From: Martelella mediterranea DSM 17316
Lineage (GTDB): Bacteria > Pseudomonadota > Alphaproteobacteria > Rhizobiales > Rhizobiaceae
Direction of reading: 5' to 3'
Length of the DNA: 64,000 nt
Assembly (NCBI RefSeq): GCF_002043005.1
Contig: NZ_CP020330.1
Coordinates: 2,870,001-2,934,000, forward strand
Below are positions 1 to 9,773 of the stretch, piece after piece. A model generated the notes under the pieces. The model worked only from the letters and a program-made list of their open reading frames with translations, was not told the DNA's origin and made no database searches. A program made the translations under genes and the position numbers. Numbering within the stretch: position 1 is the stretch's first letter; the number at the start of each line of letters is the position of its first letter.

Positions 1-34
1 TGCCATCAAGTTCATCGAAAAGGCTCAGGCCTGA
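1..34 (+). CDS. acpP: Acyl carrier protein, 3' end only
   Basis: Only the last ten codons are in the window (reading AIKFIEKAQA then TGA at 32-34). This tail matches the usual C-terminus of rhizobial AcpP, and the fabF gene follows as expected for the acpP-fabF-mltG order. AcpP carries growing acyl chains on a phosphopantetheine arm; the modified serine lies outside the window. The call rests on the short tail plus the neighbour. Confidence 0.75.
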   Translation, partial: AIKFIEKAQA

Positions 35-87
35 TCGACTGAAAATTCAGGGCGGCGTTCGGGTCATACCTGCAACCCGCCTCGAAC

Positions 88-113
88 GGCCCGGTGATAC
101 GGGCCATTTTTTT
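88..113 (+). terminator. Rho-independent terminator after acpP
   Basis: A GGCCCG / CGGGCC stem (88-93 and 100-105) with a six-base loop is followed by a run of seven T (107-113). It separates the highly expressed acpP from fabF, so fabF is probably partly read-through or has its own promoter in 114-270. Confidence 0.8.
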
Positions 114-270
114 GTCCTGCGTTCCGGGACGGGAACGCATCAAGGACGGTTTTGCGCTTGTGGCGAGAGCGTTTATAGTCGGGCGAATGTCGATTCCACT
201 CGGCATTGGCCGGCATGAAACGCTGGTCATGATGGCAAGAAACTTGAGAAAAATGGGGGGCGATCCACCA

Positions 271-1533
271 ATGAGGCGTGTCGTAATCACCGGTCTGGGC
301 ATGGTAACGCCGCTTGGCTGCGGGGCCGAGGTAACCTGGTCGCGTCTGCTGGACGGCGTCAGCGGCGCCAGCAAGGTCACCGCGTTCGAAACGGAAGATC
401 TTGCAGCCAGGATTGCATGCTCGATCCCGCTTGGCGACGGCAGCGACGGAACCTTCAATGCCGATCAGTGGCTGGAGCCGAAGGAGCAGCGCAAGGTCGA
501 TCCGTTCATCACCTATGCGATCGCCGCCGCCGACATGGCACTTGAGGATGCCGGCTGGCATCCCCAAAGCGATGACGACCAGATCGCGACCGGCGTGCTG
601 ATCGGCTCCGGCATCGGCGGGCTCGAAGGCATCGTCGAAGCCGGCTACACGCTGCGCGACCGCGGCCCCCGCCGCGTTTCCCCGTTCTTCATTCCCGGCC
701 GCCTGATCAACCTTGCCTCCGGCCAGGTCTCGATCCGGCACAAGCTGCGCGGCCCCAATCATTCGGTCGTCACGGCCTGCTCCACGGGCGCGCATGCGAT
801 CGGCGACGCCAGCCGGATCATCGGCTTCGGCGATGCCGATGTGATGGTTGCCGGCGGCACGGAATCGCCGATCTGCCGTATCGCGCTCGCCGGCTTTGCC
901 GCCTGCAAGGCGCTCTCCACCAATTTCAACGACGAGCCGCAGCGCGCCTCGCGCCCCTACGATGTCGACCGTGACGGTTTCGTCATGGGCGAGGGCTCCG
1001 GCATTGTGGTGCTCGAGGAGCTGGAACACGCCAAGGCGCGCGGCGCGAAGATCTATGCCGAGGTCGTCGGCTACGGCATGAGCGGTGATGCCTTCCACAT
1101 CACCGCGCCGAGCGAGGACGGCGAGGGCGCGTTCCGTTGCATGACCTCAGCGCTGAAGCGCGCCGGGATCGCCCCGTCCGATATCGATTATATCAATGCC
1201 CACGGCACCTCGACGATGGCCGACACGATCGAACTCGGCGCCGTCGAGCGGCTGCTGGGCGATGCCGCCGGCAAGGTGTCGATGTCCTCCACCAAATCCG
1301 CGACCGGCCATCTTCTGGGCGCGGCGGGCGCGATCGAGGCGATCTTCTCGACGCTGGCGATCCGCGACAATGTCGCGCCGCCGACGCTCAACCTCGACAA
1401 TCCCGAGCGAGAGACGGCGATCGACCTGGTGCCGAAGGTGGCCCGCAAGCGCAATATCGACGTGGCGCTGTCGAATTCCTTCGGCTTCGGCGGCACCAAT
1501 GCCTCGCTGGTATTGCGGCGCTACGCGGATTGA
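271..1533 (+). CDS. fabF: 3-oxoacyl-[acyl-carrier-protein] synthase II
   Basis: A 420-residue KAS II that elongates acyl-ACP with malonyl-ACP in the cytoplasm. The thiolase-fold triad is visible: Cys170 in TACSTGA, His311 in NAHGTST and His347 in SATGHLLGAAG. The frame is open upstream to 94, but ATG 271 is chosen because the MRRVVITGLG start is the family N-terminus and a G-rich ribosome binding site (GGGGGG, 255-260) precedes it. It follows acpP and precedes mltG, the conserved alphaproteobacterial order. Length is normal. Confidence 0.96.
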   Translation: MRRVVITGLGMVTPLGCGAEVTWSRLLDGVSGASKVTAFETEDLAARIACSIPLGDGSDGTFNADQWLEPKEQRKVDPFITYAIAAADMALEDAGWHPQSDDDQIATGVLIGSGIGGLEGIVEAGYTLRDRGPRRVSPFFIPGRLINLASGQVSIRHKLRGPNHSVVTACSTGAHAIGDASRIIGFGDADVMVAGGTESPICRIALAGFAACKALSTNFNDEPQRASRPYDVDRDGFVMGEGSGIVVLEELEHAKARGAKIYAEVVGYGMSGDAFHITAPSEDGEGAFRCMTSALKRAGIAPSDIDYINAHGTSTMADTIELGAVERLLGDAAGKVSMSSTKSATGHLLGAAGAIEAIFSTLAIRDNVAPPTLNLDNPERETAIDLVPKVARKRNIDVALSNSFGFGGTNASLVLRRYAD

Positions 1534-1561
1534 GCCTACCGCCATTGTGGACATGGAAAAG

Positions 1562-1591
1562 AAACGGCTGACATTTTGCAGCCGTTTTTTT
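1562..1591 (+). terminator. Rho-independent terminator after fabF
   Basis: AAACGGCTG (1562-1570) pairs with CAGCCGTTT (from 1579) across an eight-base loop. The right arm runs into a tract of seven T. It ends the fabF transcript 29 bases after the stop codon. Confidence 0.88.
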
Positions 1592-1682
1592 ATTGAAGAG
1601 CAGGTTTTGGCAGCCGTTGACGACGAATCAGCGGCTCGACCGGCTAAGCTTAGACTGGCCGTTTTCATCCGGTTCGCCGGCA

Positions 1683-2909
1683 ATGTCGGACATTGATAGA
1701 AACAGCGATACCGGCAATTCATTTGGGTCAGGCGGCTTTCCAAAGTCGTCGAGGAACATGCGAAAAGGGGGTCCGGTGAGCGGCTCGGATCAGGATAGTG
1801 AGCGCGGTTCAGCGCCGGAACGCAGACCGGCGTCGGTCAAGTCCGCCAAGCAGGCGTTGCGGCCCGAGCGCGTGCCCCAGCCGAAGGCGCGGTCCCACAA
1901 GGCCAAAAGCCCGGTCGTCATCTTCCTCAACTTCATGATGACGCTGCTGGTGCTGTGCTGCCTCGGCGCGATCGCGATCTATTACTACGCCATGTCGAGC
2001 TATCGTGACCCCGGTCCGCTTGCCGGCGATACGGAATTCACGGTGAAGAGCGGCGCCGGGCTTGCGACGATCGCGCGTGACCTGGAGCGCGAGGGCATCA
2101 TTTCCGATTCCCGGATTTTCCGCTATGTGACGGCCGCGCGCATGCGCGACGGCGAGACGCTGAAGGCCGGCGACTACGAGATCGAGGCGGGCGCTTCGAT
2201 GGAAGAGATCGCCGATCTGTTCGAATCGGGAAAATCGATCCTGTTCAGCATTTCCTTTCCCGAGGGACTGACGGTGCGCGAAGTCTTCGACAAGCTCGCC
2301 GCCGACCCGAACCTGTCCGGTGACCTTCCCGAGGAACTGCCGCCGGAAGGCAGCCTGATGCCGCAGACCTTCTCCTTCGCGCGCGGAACGCCGCGCACCG
2401 AGATCGTGGAGCAGATGAGGGAAGGGCAGGCAGCGCTGGTCGATGAAATCTGGCTGCAGCGCGCCAGGGACCTGCCGATCGAGAACAAGGAGGAATTCCT
2501 CACGCTGGCCTCGATCGTGGAAAAGGAGACCGGCGTGGCGGAGGAGCGGCCAATGGTGGCGGCGGTGTTCCTCAACCGTCTCAAGCGCGGCATGCGCCTT
2601 CAATCCGATCCGACGGTGATCTACGGCATCTTCGGCGGCGAGGGAAAACCCTCCGATCGCCCGATCTACCGCTCCGATCTCGACAAGGAAACACCGTACA
2701 ATACCTATCGCATCAATGGTCTGCCGCCGGGACCGATCGCCAATCCCGGACGCGATGCGTTGGAGGCCGTCGCCAACCCCGCCGAGACCGATGCGCTCTA
2801 TTTCGTTGCCGATGGCAGCGGTGGCCACGCCTTTGCCGAGACGCTGGATGAGCACAACGCCAATGTGCGGGCCTGGCGCAAGGTCGAGGCAGAGCGTTCC
2901 GCCAACTAA
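1683..2909 (+). CDS. mltG: Endolytic murein transglycosylase MltG (YceG-like)
   Basis: MltG cleaves nascent glycan strands at the inner membrane and is thought to set peptidoglycan chain length. The protein of about 408 residues has a basic, disordered cytoplasmic N-terminus, one membrane segment at about residues 78-102 (VIFLNFMMTLLVLCCLGAIA), a LysM-like part, and the YceG catalytic domain with the Glu of ASIVEKETG and the later SDPTVIYG and PYNTY motifs. Start choice is uncertain: ATG 1683 (MSDIDRNSD) resembles rhizobial homologues, while GTG 1776 has a better ribosome binding site (AAAAGGGGG). It lies downstream of fabF but beyond its terminator. Confidence 0.93.
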   Translation: MSDIDRNSDTGNSFGSGGFPKSSRNMRKGGPVSGSDQDSERGSAPERRPASVKSAKQALRPERVPQPKARSHKAKSPVVIFLNFMMTLLVLCCLGAIAIYYYAMSSYRDPGPLAGDTEFTVKSGAGLATIARDLEREGIISDSRIFRYVTAARMRDGETLKAGDYEIEAGASMEEIADLFESGKSILFSISFPEGLTVREVFDKLAADPNLSGDLPEELPPEGSLMPQTFSFARGTPRTEIVEQMREGQAALVDEIWLQRARDLPIENKEEFLTLASIVEKETGVAEERPMVAAVFLNRLKRGMRLQSDPTVIYGIFGGEGKPSDRPIYRSDLDKETPYNTYRINGLPPGPIANPGRDALEAVANPAETDALYFVADGSGGHAFAETLDEHNANVRAWRKVEAERSAN

Positions 2910-2993
2910 AAACGGTGCGTTTGCCCGTCTGTTGCGTTCCGGCGGCGCGTCAAATCCTGTAGTGTGCCGCCACGCGAGCGTTAGCGAGGGACC

Positions 2994-3881
2994 ATGACAC
3001 AGCAATCGATGACAGGTTTTGCCCGCAGTCAGGGGCAGTTCGATCGCTATCGCTGGACCTGGGAGCTGCGTTCCGTCAACGGCAAGGGCCTCGATCTGCG
3101 TCTCAGACTGCCGCAGGGTTTTGATCATCTGGAAAGCGCTGTCAGAAAGCTTGCCGCCGCAAGGCTGACGCGTGGCAATGTGCAGGTTGCGCTCAACCTC
3201 AGCGTATCCGACAGCAAGCTGGAACTGGCCGTCAATGACAGCGCGCTCGAGGCCGTGCTCGATCTCAAGTCCCGGCTTGCTGCCAGGCTGGATGATTCGC
3301 GCCTGTCGCTCGAAGGATTGTTGGCGATTCGCGGCATTGCCGAACTGCGCGAGGCGGAGGAGCGTGGCGAAACCTTGCAGAAACGCGAAGCCCTGATCTT
3401 GCACGATCTTGAACTCGCAATCGATCGGCTGGCTTCGATGCGTGCGGAGGAGGGCGAGAAGATCGTCGCCGTGCTGCAAGGGCAGGTCGACGCGATCGAG
3501 GCGCTGACGGACGATATCGAGGCGGATCCCTCGCGCCAGCCCGCCATGATCGCGGCAAAACTCTCCGAACAGGTGCAACGGCTTCTGGAGGCGGCCCCCT
3601 CGCTCGAAAGCGATCGGCTCTATGCCGAGGCGGTGCTGCTGGCCACGAAATCAGATATCCGCGAGGAGATCGACCGGCTGCGCGCCCATGTGACGGCCGC
3701 CCGCGCGCTGCTCGGCGAGCCCGGCCCCTGCGGTCGCCGGCTCGACTTTCTCGCGCAGGAATTCAACCGCGAGACCAATACGATCTGTTCCAAATCCAAT
3801 TCGGTGGGGGTTACGGCTGCCGGGCTTGAATTGAAAACGGTGATCGATCAATTTCGCGAGCAATTGCAGAATCTGGAGTGA
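2994..3881 (+). CDS. yicC: YicC-family endoribonuclease
   Basis: The 295-residue protein starts with the family signature (MTQQSMTGFARSQG) and ends with the conserved C-terminal block (GRRLDFLAQEFNRETNTICSKS and KTVIDQFREQLQNLE). YicC proteins are cytoplasmic endoribonucleases implicated in small-RNA turnover. The central region is long and helical, with coiled-coil character around residues 120-220. The last codon sits next to the gmk start, and the yicC-gmk pairing is widely conserved. Length is typical. Confidence 0.92.
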   Translation: MTQQSMTGFARSQGQFDRYRWTWELRSVNGKGLDLRLRLPQGFDHLESAVRKLAAARLTRGNVQVALNLSVSDSKLELAVNDSALEAVLDLKSRLAARLDDSRLSLEGLLAIRGIAELREAEERGETLQKREALILHDLELAIDRLASMRAEEGEKIVAVLQGQVDAIEALTDDIEADPSRQPAMIAAKLSEQVQRLLEAAPSLESDRLYAEAVLLATKSDIREEIDRLRAHVTAARALLGEPGPCGRRLDFLAQEFNRETNTICSKSNSVGVTAAGLELKTVIDQFREQLQNLE

Positions 3882-3883
3882 GC

Positions 3884-4522
3884 ATGGACGTGAGCGAAAC
3901 GGTGAGACGGCGGGGCGTGATGCTGGTGCTGGCGGCGCCTTCGGGCGCTGGCAAATCGACGATCGCGCGGCGGCTTCTGGCCGAGGACCCGATGATCGAT
4001 CTTTCGATCAGCGCCACCACGCGGCAGATCCGCCCGAGCGAGCGCGAGGGCGTGCATTATTTCTTCATGGATCCGGAAGGCTTCATGAAAAAGCGCGACG
4101 AGGGCGCCTTTCTCGAATGGGCCGAGGTGCATGGCAATTATTACGCCACGCCGAAGGCCGCTGTCGAACAATCCCTTGCCGCCGGGCGCGACGTGCTGTT
4201 CGATATCGATGTGCAGGGCGCCGAGCAGTTGAAACAGGCCATGCCCGGCGATGTCGTCGGCATCTTCGTGCTGCCGCCCTCGATGGAAGCGCTGAGGGCC
4301 CGGCTTCTGGCGCGCGCGGAAGACAGCAAGGCCGCCATGGAAGTGCGCCTCAAGAACGCCACCGGCGAGATTTCGCACTGGCGGGACTACGAATATGTCG
4401 TCATCAACGATGACCTTGACGACGCCTACGACCTCGTCCGTTCGATCCTGCGGGCCGAGCGCGCCAAGCGCGAACGCGAAACTGCAATCCCGCGTCACGT
4501 CGAGCGGTTGCTCGGGAACTAG
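3884..4522 (+). CDS. gmk: Guanylate kinase
   Basis: GMP/dGMP kinase of about 212 residues, cytoplasmic, making GDP for nucleotide pools. A P-loop (APSGAGKST) lies near the N-terminus, followed by the GMP-binding region (TTRQIRPSEREGVHY) and the DIDVQGAEQ motif. Two starts are possible: GTG 3878, which overlaps the yicC stop, and ATG 3884. ATG 3884 is preferred because the GGAG at 3875-3878 is then correctly spaced. It is probably co-transcribed with yicC and converges on the sulfatase gene 47 bases downstream. Confidence 0.95.
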   Translation: MDVSETVRRRGVMLVLAAPSGAGKSTIARRLLAEDPMIDLSISATTRQIRPSEREGVHYFFMDPEGFMKKRDEGAFLEWAEVHGNYYATPKAAVEQSLAAGRDVLFDIDVQGAEQLKQAMPGDVVGIFVLPPSMEALRARLLARAEDSKAAMEVRLKNATGEISHWRDYEYVVINDDLDDAYDLVRSILRAERAKRERETAIPRHVERLLGN

Positions 4523-4569
4523 AGCTCAGGTGATCTCGGCGGGCAGACCGGCCTCGGATATCAGATAGG

Positions 4570-5970
4570 TTATCGCGAGCCGGGTTTGTCCGGGTCGAAA
4601 TCGAAGCGGTCCGGCACCGCGAGGCCGTTTTCGAGGTGTTTTTCGATGGCGCGCAGCGATACGCCGTCGCGATAGAGCCAGGGGTCGCGGGTGCCCCGCT
4701 GCCAGGCTTCTGTCGCGGCCCGCATTTCAAGCAGGCGGTCGCGGTGGTCCGGGTCGTCGGCCAGGTTGGTTACCTCATATGGATCGGCCTCAAGGTCGTA
4801 AAGTTCCTCGGGCGGGCGGCGGACATAGTCCTTCACAGTCCGCCTGCCGATCATCGCCGGGTTCTGATTGCGGATACCCTCCCATGTCAGCGAGCCGTAG
4901 AGATCGCCCGAGAAGGGGAAGTCGAGCTGCCAGGCGACATTGCGGTGATATTTGTAGCGGGTGGTTCGCATGAAGCGCGTCGGCCAGTAATTGGTGATCT
5001 CGTGGAAGGTGTGCGAGCCGAACACGGCCTGCCATTCCTCTTCGAGCGTTTCGGATTCGAGGATCGGTAGCAGTGAACGTCCCTTGCGCGGGCCGGGCGG
5101 CGGCGTATGACCGGCCCAGTCTAGAAAGGTCGGCAGCAAATCGGTGAATGACACCAGATTGGGGTTTTCGACGCCCGCGTGACCACCGGGCCTGCGGATG
5201 ATCAGCGGCAGATGCACGCCGGCATCGTAGAGCGTGGTCTTGGAATTGAGGAAGGGGGAACCGTTGTCGGAAAGGAAGACGACGAGCGTCTCATCGGCAA
5301 GTCCGGCCTTTTCCAGTTCATCGAGCACCATGCCGACGCCCTGATCGAGGCGGTGGATCGAGCGGTAATAATCGGCCAGTTCGTGGCGCACCTCCGGCAG
5401 GTCGGTCAGGAAGGGCGGCACGGTCACTGCTTCGGGCGCAAAGATGCGATCCTCGACGCCGGGATAGGCGCGGTCATTGCCGAAGCCGCCGCGGGTCTCG
5501 TCGCGATGCGGATCAATGAAGCTGATGGTGAGGAAGAAGGGCTTTTGCTCCGCTTTCGCGTCCCGGAAAAAGGCAGCGGCGCGGTCGGCCGCCCAGCGCA
5601 CATCGCGCTGCCAGCTCTCCTCGCGCACCTGCCATGGATAGACCGCATCCGGGCCGACATGGATCTTGCCGATAATCCCGGTCTTCATGCCGGCGGCGTT
5701 CAGAAGAGCCGGGGCGGTTTCCACATGATCGAAGGTCATGAAGTGGTGATTGTCGTGGTTGAGGCCGTATTGTCCGGTCTCATGCGTGTGCAGGCCGGTA
5801 TAGATCACCGAGCGGCTGGCCGAGCACGAGGCGGTGGAGGTGAACGCCATGTCGAAGCGTGTGCCGGTTTCGGCAAGCCGGTCGATATTGGGCGTCGCGA
5901 TCGCGGCCTCGCCGTAGCAGCCAGTCATGCGTCCGAGATCGTCGGCGATCAGGAGGAGGATGTTGGGCAT
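4570..5970 (-). CDS. Type I sulfatase (Cys-type, arylsulfatase/N-sulfoglucosamine sulfohydrolase-like)
   Basis: A 466-residue member of the alkaline-phosphatase superfamily that hydrolyses sulfate esters or sulfamates. Metal ligands appear at the N-terminus (LIADDLGR). The formylglycine site is Cys49 in CSASR, which fits C-x-[PA]-x-R and so needs a formylglycine-generating enzyme, not seen in this window. A later LSDNGSPF motif supplies further ligands. There is no signal peptide, so it should act in the cytoplasm on imported substrate. It overlaps the pfkB 3' end by 22 bases and is the last gene of the minus-strand sugar locus. Exact substrate unknown; the heparan N-sulfatase-like subgroup is possible. 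Confidence 0.9.
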   Translation of the reverse strand: MPNILLLIADDLGRMTGCYGEAAIATPNIDRLAETGTRFDMAFTSTASCSASRSVIYTGLHTHETGQYGLNHDNHHFMTFDHVETAPALLNAAGMKTGIIGKIHVGPDAVYPWQVREESWQRDVRWAADRAAAFFRDAKAEQKPFFLTISFIDPHRDETRGGFGNDRAYPGVEDRIFAPEAVTVPPFLTDLPEVRHELADYYRSIHRLDQGVGMVLDELEKAGLADETLVVFLSDNGSPFLNSKTTLYDAGVHLPLIIRRPGGHAGVENPNLVSFTDLLPTFLDWAGHTPPPGPRKGRSLLPILESETLEEEWQAVFGSHTFHEITNYWPTRFMRTTRYKYHRNVAWQLDFPFSGDLYGSLTWEGIRNQNPAMIGRRTVKDYVRRPPEELYDLEADPYEVTNLADDPDHRDRLLEMRAATEAWQRGTRDPWLYRDGVSLRAIEKHLENGLAVPDRFDFDPDKPGSR

Positions 5971-6917
5971 GGTGCCAGACTCTTTTCCGGGAAGATCGCA
6001 GCGCCGCTGCGGGGAAATTCGCTGATCACGGCGGAGGCGACATCAATGCCGCGCCTGAGCGCCGCGCGTTCGGTTTCCCCCTCCGCGACGGCGCTCAGAT
6101 AGCCCGCGTTGAAGGCGTCGCCGGCGCCCACCGTGTCGATGACGTCGAGAGGGAGGGCCTGTTCGATAATATAGTTGCGATGCCGGTAGCAGGCGGCGCC
6201 TTCCGGACCGCGTTTCACAAGAAGGGCGGCATCGGCGCGCATATGGGGGGCGAGCGTCCGGCAGGCGGCGTGCACGGCGTTCTCGCCGGATAGCCCGAGC
6301 GCTTCCTTGTCGTTCAGCAGGACATGGTCGGCGAGGCCGATCCATGCGTGGGCTTTGTCGACTGCGTCATCGGTCCAGCCTCCGCCCGGCCAGCCGGGGT
6401 CGATGGCGATGGTTGCGCCGCGCGCTCTCAACCGCTCCAGAAACGCCGTGTGCTCCGCCATCAGGCCGGGCAGGGCGAAGCCGCCGGAGACCAGCGCGAT
6501 CGCGCCAGCAAGCGGCCAGTCTTCAAGCGCTGAGGAGAAGAAGGCGGCATCGAGCCCGTCGAGATGGCCATTGGTGGAAAAGAAGCTGCGCTCGCCGCCC
6601 GTCTGCAAGATGCCGACGGACATCGATGTCGGGCCCGGCCGGGCGGCGACCCAATCGAGCGCGCTGGCGAACTGGTGGGTGATCATCGCGCCCGCCGCGT
6701 CGCTGCCGGTCGCCGAGACCAGGCCGACGGGATGGCCGAGACGCTGGAGCGCGAGCGCGGTATTGGCCGCCGATCCGCCGATGCGGAAATCCGAGCGTTC
6801 CAGAAACACCTCCGTTCCCCATTCCGGCCAGTCATCGACGCTGCCGGTCACGAGGTCGAGATTGGCATTGCCGATGACGCAGATCGGGCGCGGCGGTTCG
6901 GTTGGTCTGCCGTTCAT
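5949..6917 (-). CDS. PfkB-family carbohydrate kinase
   Basis: A 322-residue ribokinase-like sugar kinase. The N-terminal substrate motif (IGGSAANTALALQRLG) and the C-terminal catalytic and anion-hole signature (DTVGAGDAFNAGYL) are both present. It should phosphorylate a sugar or sugar derivative released in the cytoplasm. It lies between the importer ATPase (9 bases upstream) and the sulfatase (22-base overlap), so it is very likely translated from the same mRNA. The substrate cannot be told from sequence; 2-keto-3-deoxy-gluconate-, fructose- or tagatose-type kinases share this fold. Confidence 0.9.
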   Translation of the reverse strand: MNGRPTEPPRPICVIGNANLDLVTGSVDDWPEWGTEVFLERSDFRIGGSAANTALALQRLGHPVGLVSATGSDAAGAMITHQFASALDWVAARPGPTSMSVGILQTGGERSFFSTNGHLDGLDAAFFSSALEDWPLAGAIALVSGGFALPGLMAEHTAFLERLRARGATIAIDPGWPGGGWTDDAVDKAHAWIGLADHVLLNDKEALGLSGENAVHAACRTLAPHMRADAALLVKRGPEGAACYRHRNYIIEQALPLDVIDTVGAGDAFNAGYLSAVAEGETERAALRRGIDVASAVISEFPRSGAAIFPEKSLAPCPTSSS

Positions 6918-6926
6918 GCCAGCCTC

Positions 6927-7928
6927 CTAGATCGCCGCGCCGGCCGCGTCGAAGCGATGCAGCGCCGTCTCGTCGGGCGTCACGAAGACCGTTTCACCGG
7001 CTTCGAAATCCTGCGCGCCTGGCGCACGGACATTCAGCATGCCGGCATTTTCGGTTTCCACGTGAATGTAAGTATCGCTTCCAAGTTCCTCTGAAAGCAG
7101 CACTTTCCCGCTCCAGAGGCCATCCTCGCGCGAAATCGCGAGATGCTCCGGGCGGATGCCGCAGGCCGCTGCGCCGAACCCTTCCGCGATGTCGCCCTCG
7201 ATCACATTCATGCGCGGCGAGCCGATGAATTCGGCGACGAAGCGGCTGGCGGGCTTCATGTAGAGCTCCATCGGCGTGCCGACCTGTTCCACATGCCCGG
7301 CGTTCAGCACCACGATCCGGTCGGCGAGCGTCATCGCCTCGACCTGATCATGGGTCACATAGATCATGGTCACGCCCTTCATACGCTTGTGAAGCGCGGC
7401 GATCTCGATGCGGGTATCGACCCGGAGTGCCGCGTCGAGGTTCGACAGCGGCTCGTCGAACAGGAAAATGCGCGGCTGGCGGGTGATCGCCCGGCCGATG
7501 GCGACGCGCTGGCGCTGGCCACCGGAAAGCTGGCGCGGCTTGCGCTCGAGATAGGGCGTGATCTGCAGCATCTCGGCCGCCTCGCGAATGCGCTTGTCGG
7601 CCTCGGCCTTGTTGAGCTTCGCCTGTTCCAGGCCGAAGGCCATGTTCTCATAGACCGTCATATGCGGATAAAGCGCGTAGGACTGGAACACCATGGAGAT
7701 GCCGCGCTTTGCCGGCAGCACGTTGTTGACGCGCTCGCCGTCGATCATCAGGTCGCCGCCAGAAATATCCTCAAGGCCGGCGATCAGTCGCAACAACGTG
7801 GACTTGCCGCAGCCGGACGGGCCGACGAAGACGACGAACTCGCCTTTTTCGAGGTTGAGGTCGATATCCTTCAGCACCTCGACATGGCCGAAGGACTTGC
7901 AGATTTTCTTCAGTTCGATGGAGGCCAT
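6927..7928 (-). CDS. Sugar ABC transporter ATP-binding protein (UgpC/MalK type)
   Basis: A 333-residue nucleotide-binding subunit of a CUT1-type sugar importer. Walker A (GPSGCGKST), the signature LSGGQRQR, Walker B ([12 protein letters not shown]) and the switch His (YVTHDQ) are intact. The C-terminal third forms the MalK-like TOBE/regulatory domain (GIRPEHL). It follows the two permease genes by 4 bases and precedes pfkB. Such ATPases are sometimes shared between importers, but the position here ties it to this locus. Confidence 0.95.
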   Translation of the reverse strand: MASIELKKICKSFGHVEVLKDIDLNLEKGEFVVFVGPSGCGKSTLLRLIAGLEDISGGDLMIDGERVNNVLPAKRGISMVFQSYALYPHMTVYENMAFGLEQAKLNKAEADKRIREAAEMLQITPYLERKPRQLSGGQRQRVAIGRAITRQPRIFLFDEPLSNLDAALRVDTRIEIAALHKRMKGVTMIYVTHDQVEAMTLADRIVVLNAGHVEQVGTPMELYMKPASRFVAEFIGSPRMNVIEGDIAEGFGAAACGIRPEHLAISREDGLWSGKVLLSEELGSDTYIHVETENAGMLNVRAPGAQDFEAGETVFVTPDETALHRFDAAGAAI

Positions 7929-7932
7929 GAGA

Positions 7933-8762
<830 letters not shown>

Positions 8763-8766
<4 letters not shown>

Positions 8767-9707
8767 CGCTCACCTCCAAGGTTCATGCGGGTGGCGCGGA
8801 TGAAGCCGATCGTCAGAAGCGCGATGATCAGGAACAGCAGGGTGGAAGCCGCCGAGCCATAGGCGAACTGGTCGAAATCGAACAGGTTCTCGCGCGCGAA
8901 CACCGACATGGTGGCGGTATTGGGATTGTTGGGGGTCAGCACATAGACGATGTCGAAGACGCGCAGCGCATCCAGTGCGCGGAACACGATCGCCACCAGC
9001 ACGGCCGGCATGATCAGCGGCAGCGTGACCTTGCGGAACACGCGCACGGGATGAATGCCGTCAAGCTTCGCCGCCTCATACATGTCCTTCGGCACCATCT
9101 GCAGGCCGGCGAGGATCAGCAGCGCCATGAAGGGCGTGGTCTTCCAGATATCGACGATCAGCACGGCGAGAAGCGCGGTGTCGGGATTGGCCGTCCAGGC
9201 TACTGGCTCGGCGATGATGTGCAGTTTCATCAGGATATCGTTCAAAATGCCGAACTGGTCATGCATCATCCACGCCCACATCTTGGCCGAGACGATGGTG
9301 GGGATTGCCCAGGGGATGAGAACGGCGGCGCGCACCAGCGCGCGGCCGGGAAACTGGGTGTTGAGCACCAGCGCGATGACCATGCCGAAAATGGTTTCGA
9401 ACAGCACCGAGAAGAAGGTGAAGCGCAGCGTGTTCCAGACCGCCCGCCACCAGTCGGGGTCGGCGAGAAGCCCGTAGAATTCGCCGGTTCCGTCGCCAAA
9501 GTCGAGATATTCGAGGTAGTTGCGGAAGCCGATCCATTGCGCCTGGCCGGGGAAATCGATCGACGCATCGGTGAAGCCGAAATAGATCGTTCTGACCAGC
9601 GGATAGACCGCGACCACGGCCAGCACTGCCAGCATCGGCGCCAGGAACACCCAGGCCGAGACGACGCGCTGATGCGACAGGGTCGATTTTTCGACCGGTT
9701 CTGCCAT
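8763..9707 (-). CDS. Sugar ABC transporter permease (MalF-like)
   Basis: A 314-residue inner-membrane permease with about six segments and an EAA loop (MYEAAKLDGIHPVRVFRKV). The frame extends upstream, but the ATG at 9707 (MAEPVEKSTL) is chosen because AAGGGA lies seven bases before it. It pairs with the 7933-8766 gene, with which it overlaps by four bases. A strong hairpin separates it from the binding-protein gene upstream. Confidence 0.93.
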
Positions 9708-9734
9708 GTTCCGTTCCCTTCTTCTCTTGCGCAA

Positions 9735-9768
9735 AACGGCGCCGCGCCGGGGTGCGGGCGGCGCCGTT
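9735..9768 (-). other. Intercistronic hairpin between binding-protein and permease genes
   Basis: A perfect 11-bp inverted repeat (AACGGCGCCGC / GCGGCGCCGTT) with a 12-base spacer sits between the solute-binding-protein stop (9774) and the permease start (9707). On the minus strand it is followed by TTTT. It probably acts as a weak terminator or mRNA stabiliser that raises binding-protein levels above the permeases, a common design in ABC importer operons. Confidence 0.75.
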
Positions 9769-9773
9769 ATGTC

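Noticed and set aside
94..270. An upstream in-frame extension of fabF
   Set aside because: The extra 59 residues have no family counterpart, and the region contains the acpP terminator. ATG 271 has a good ribosome binding site.
1809..3578. A 589-codon minus-strand frame across mltG and yicC
   Set aside because: It spans two well-supported genes on the opposite strand and shows the His/Arg/Leu composition of antisense shadows.
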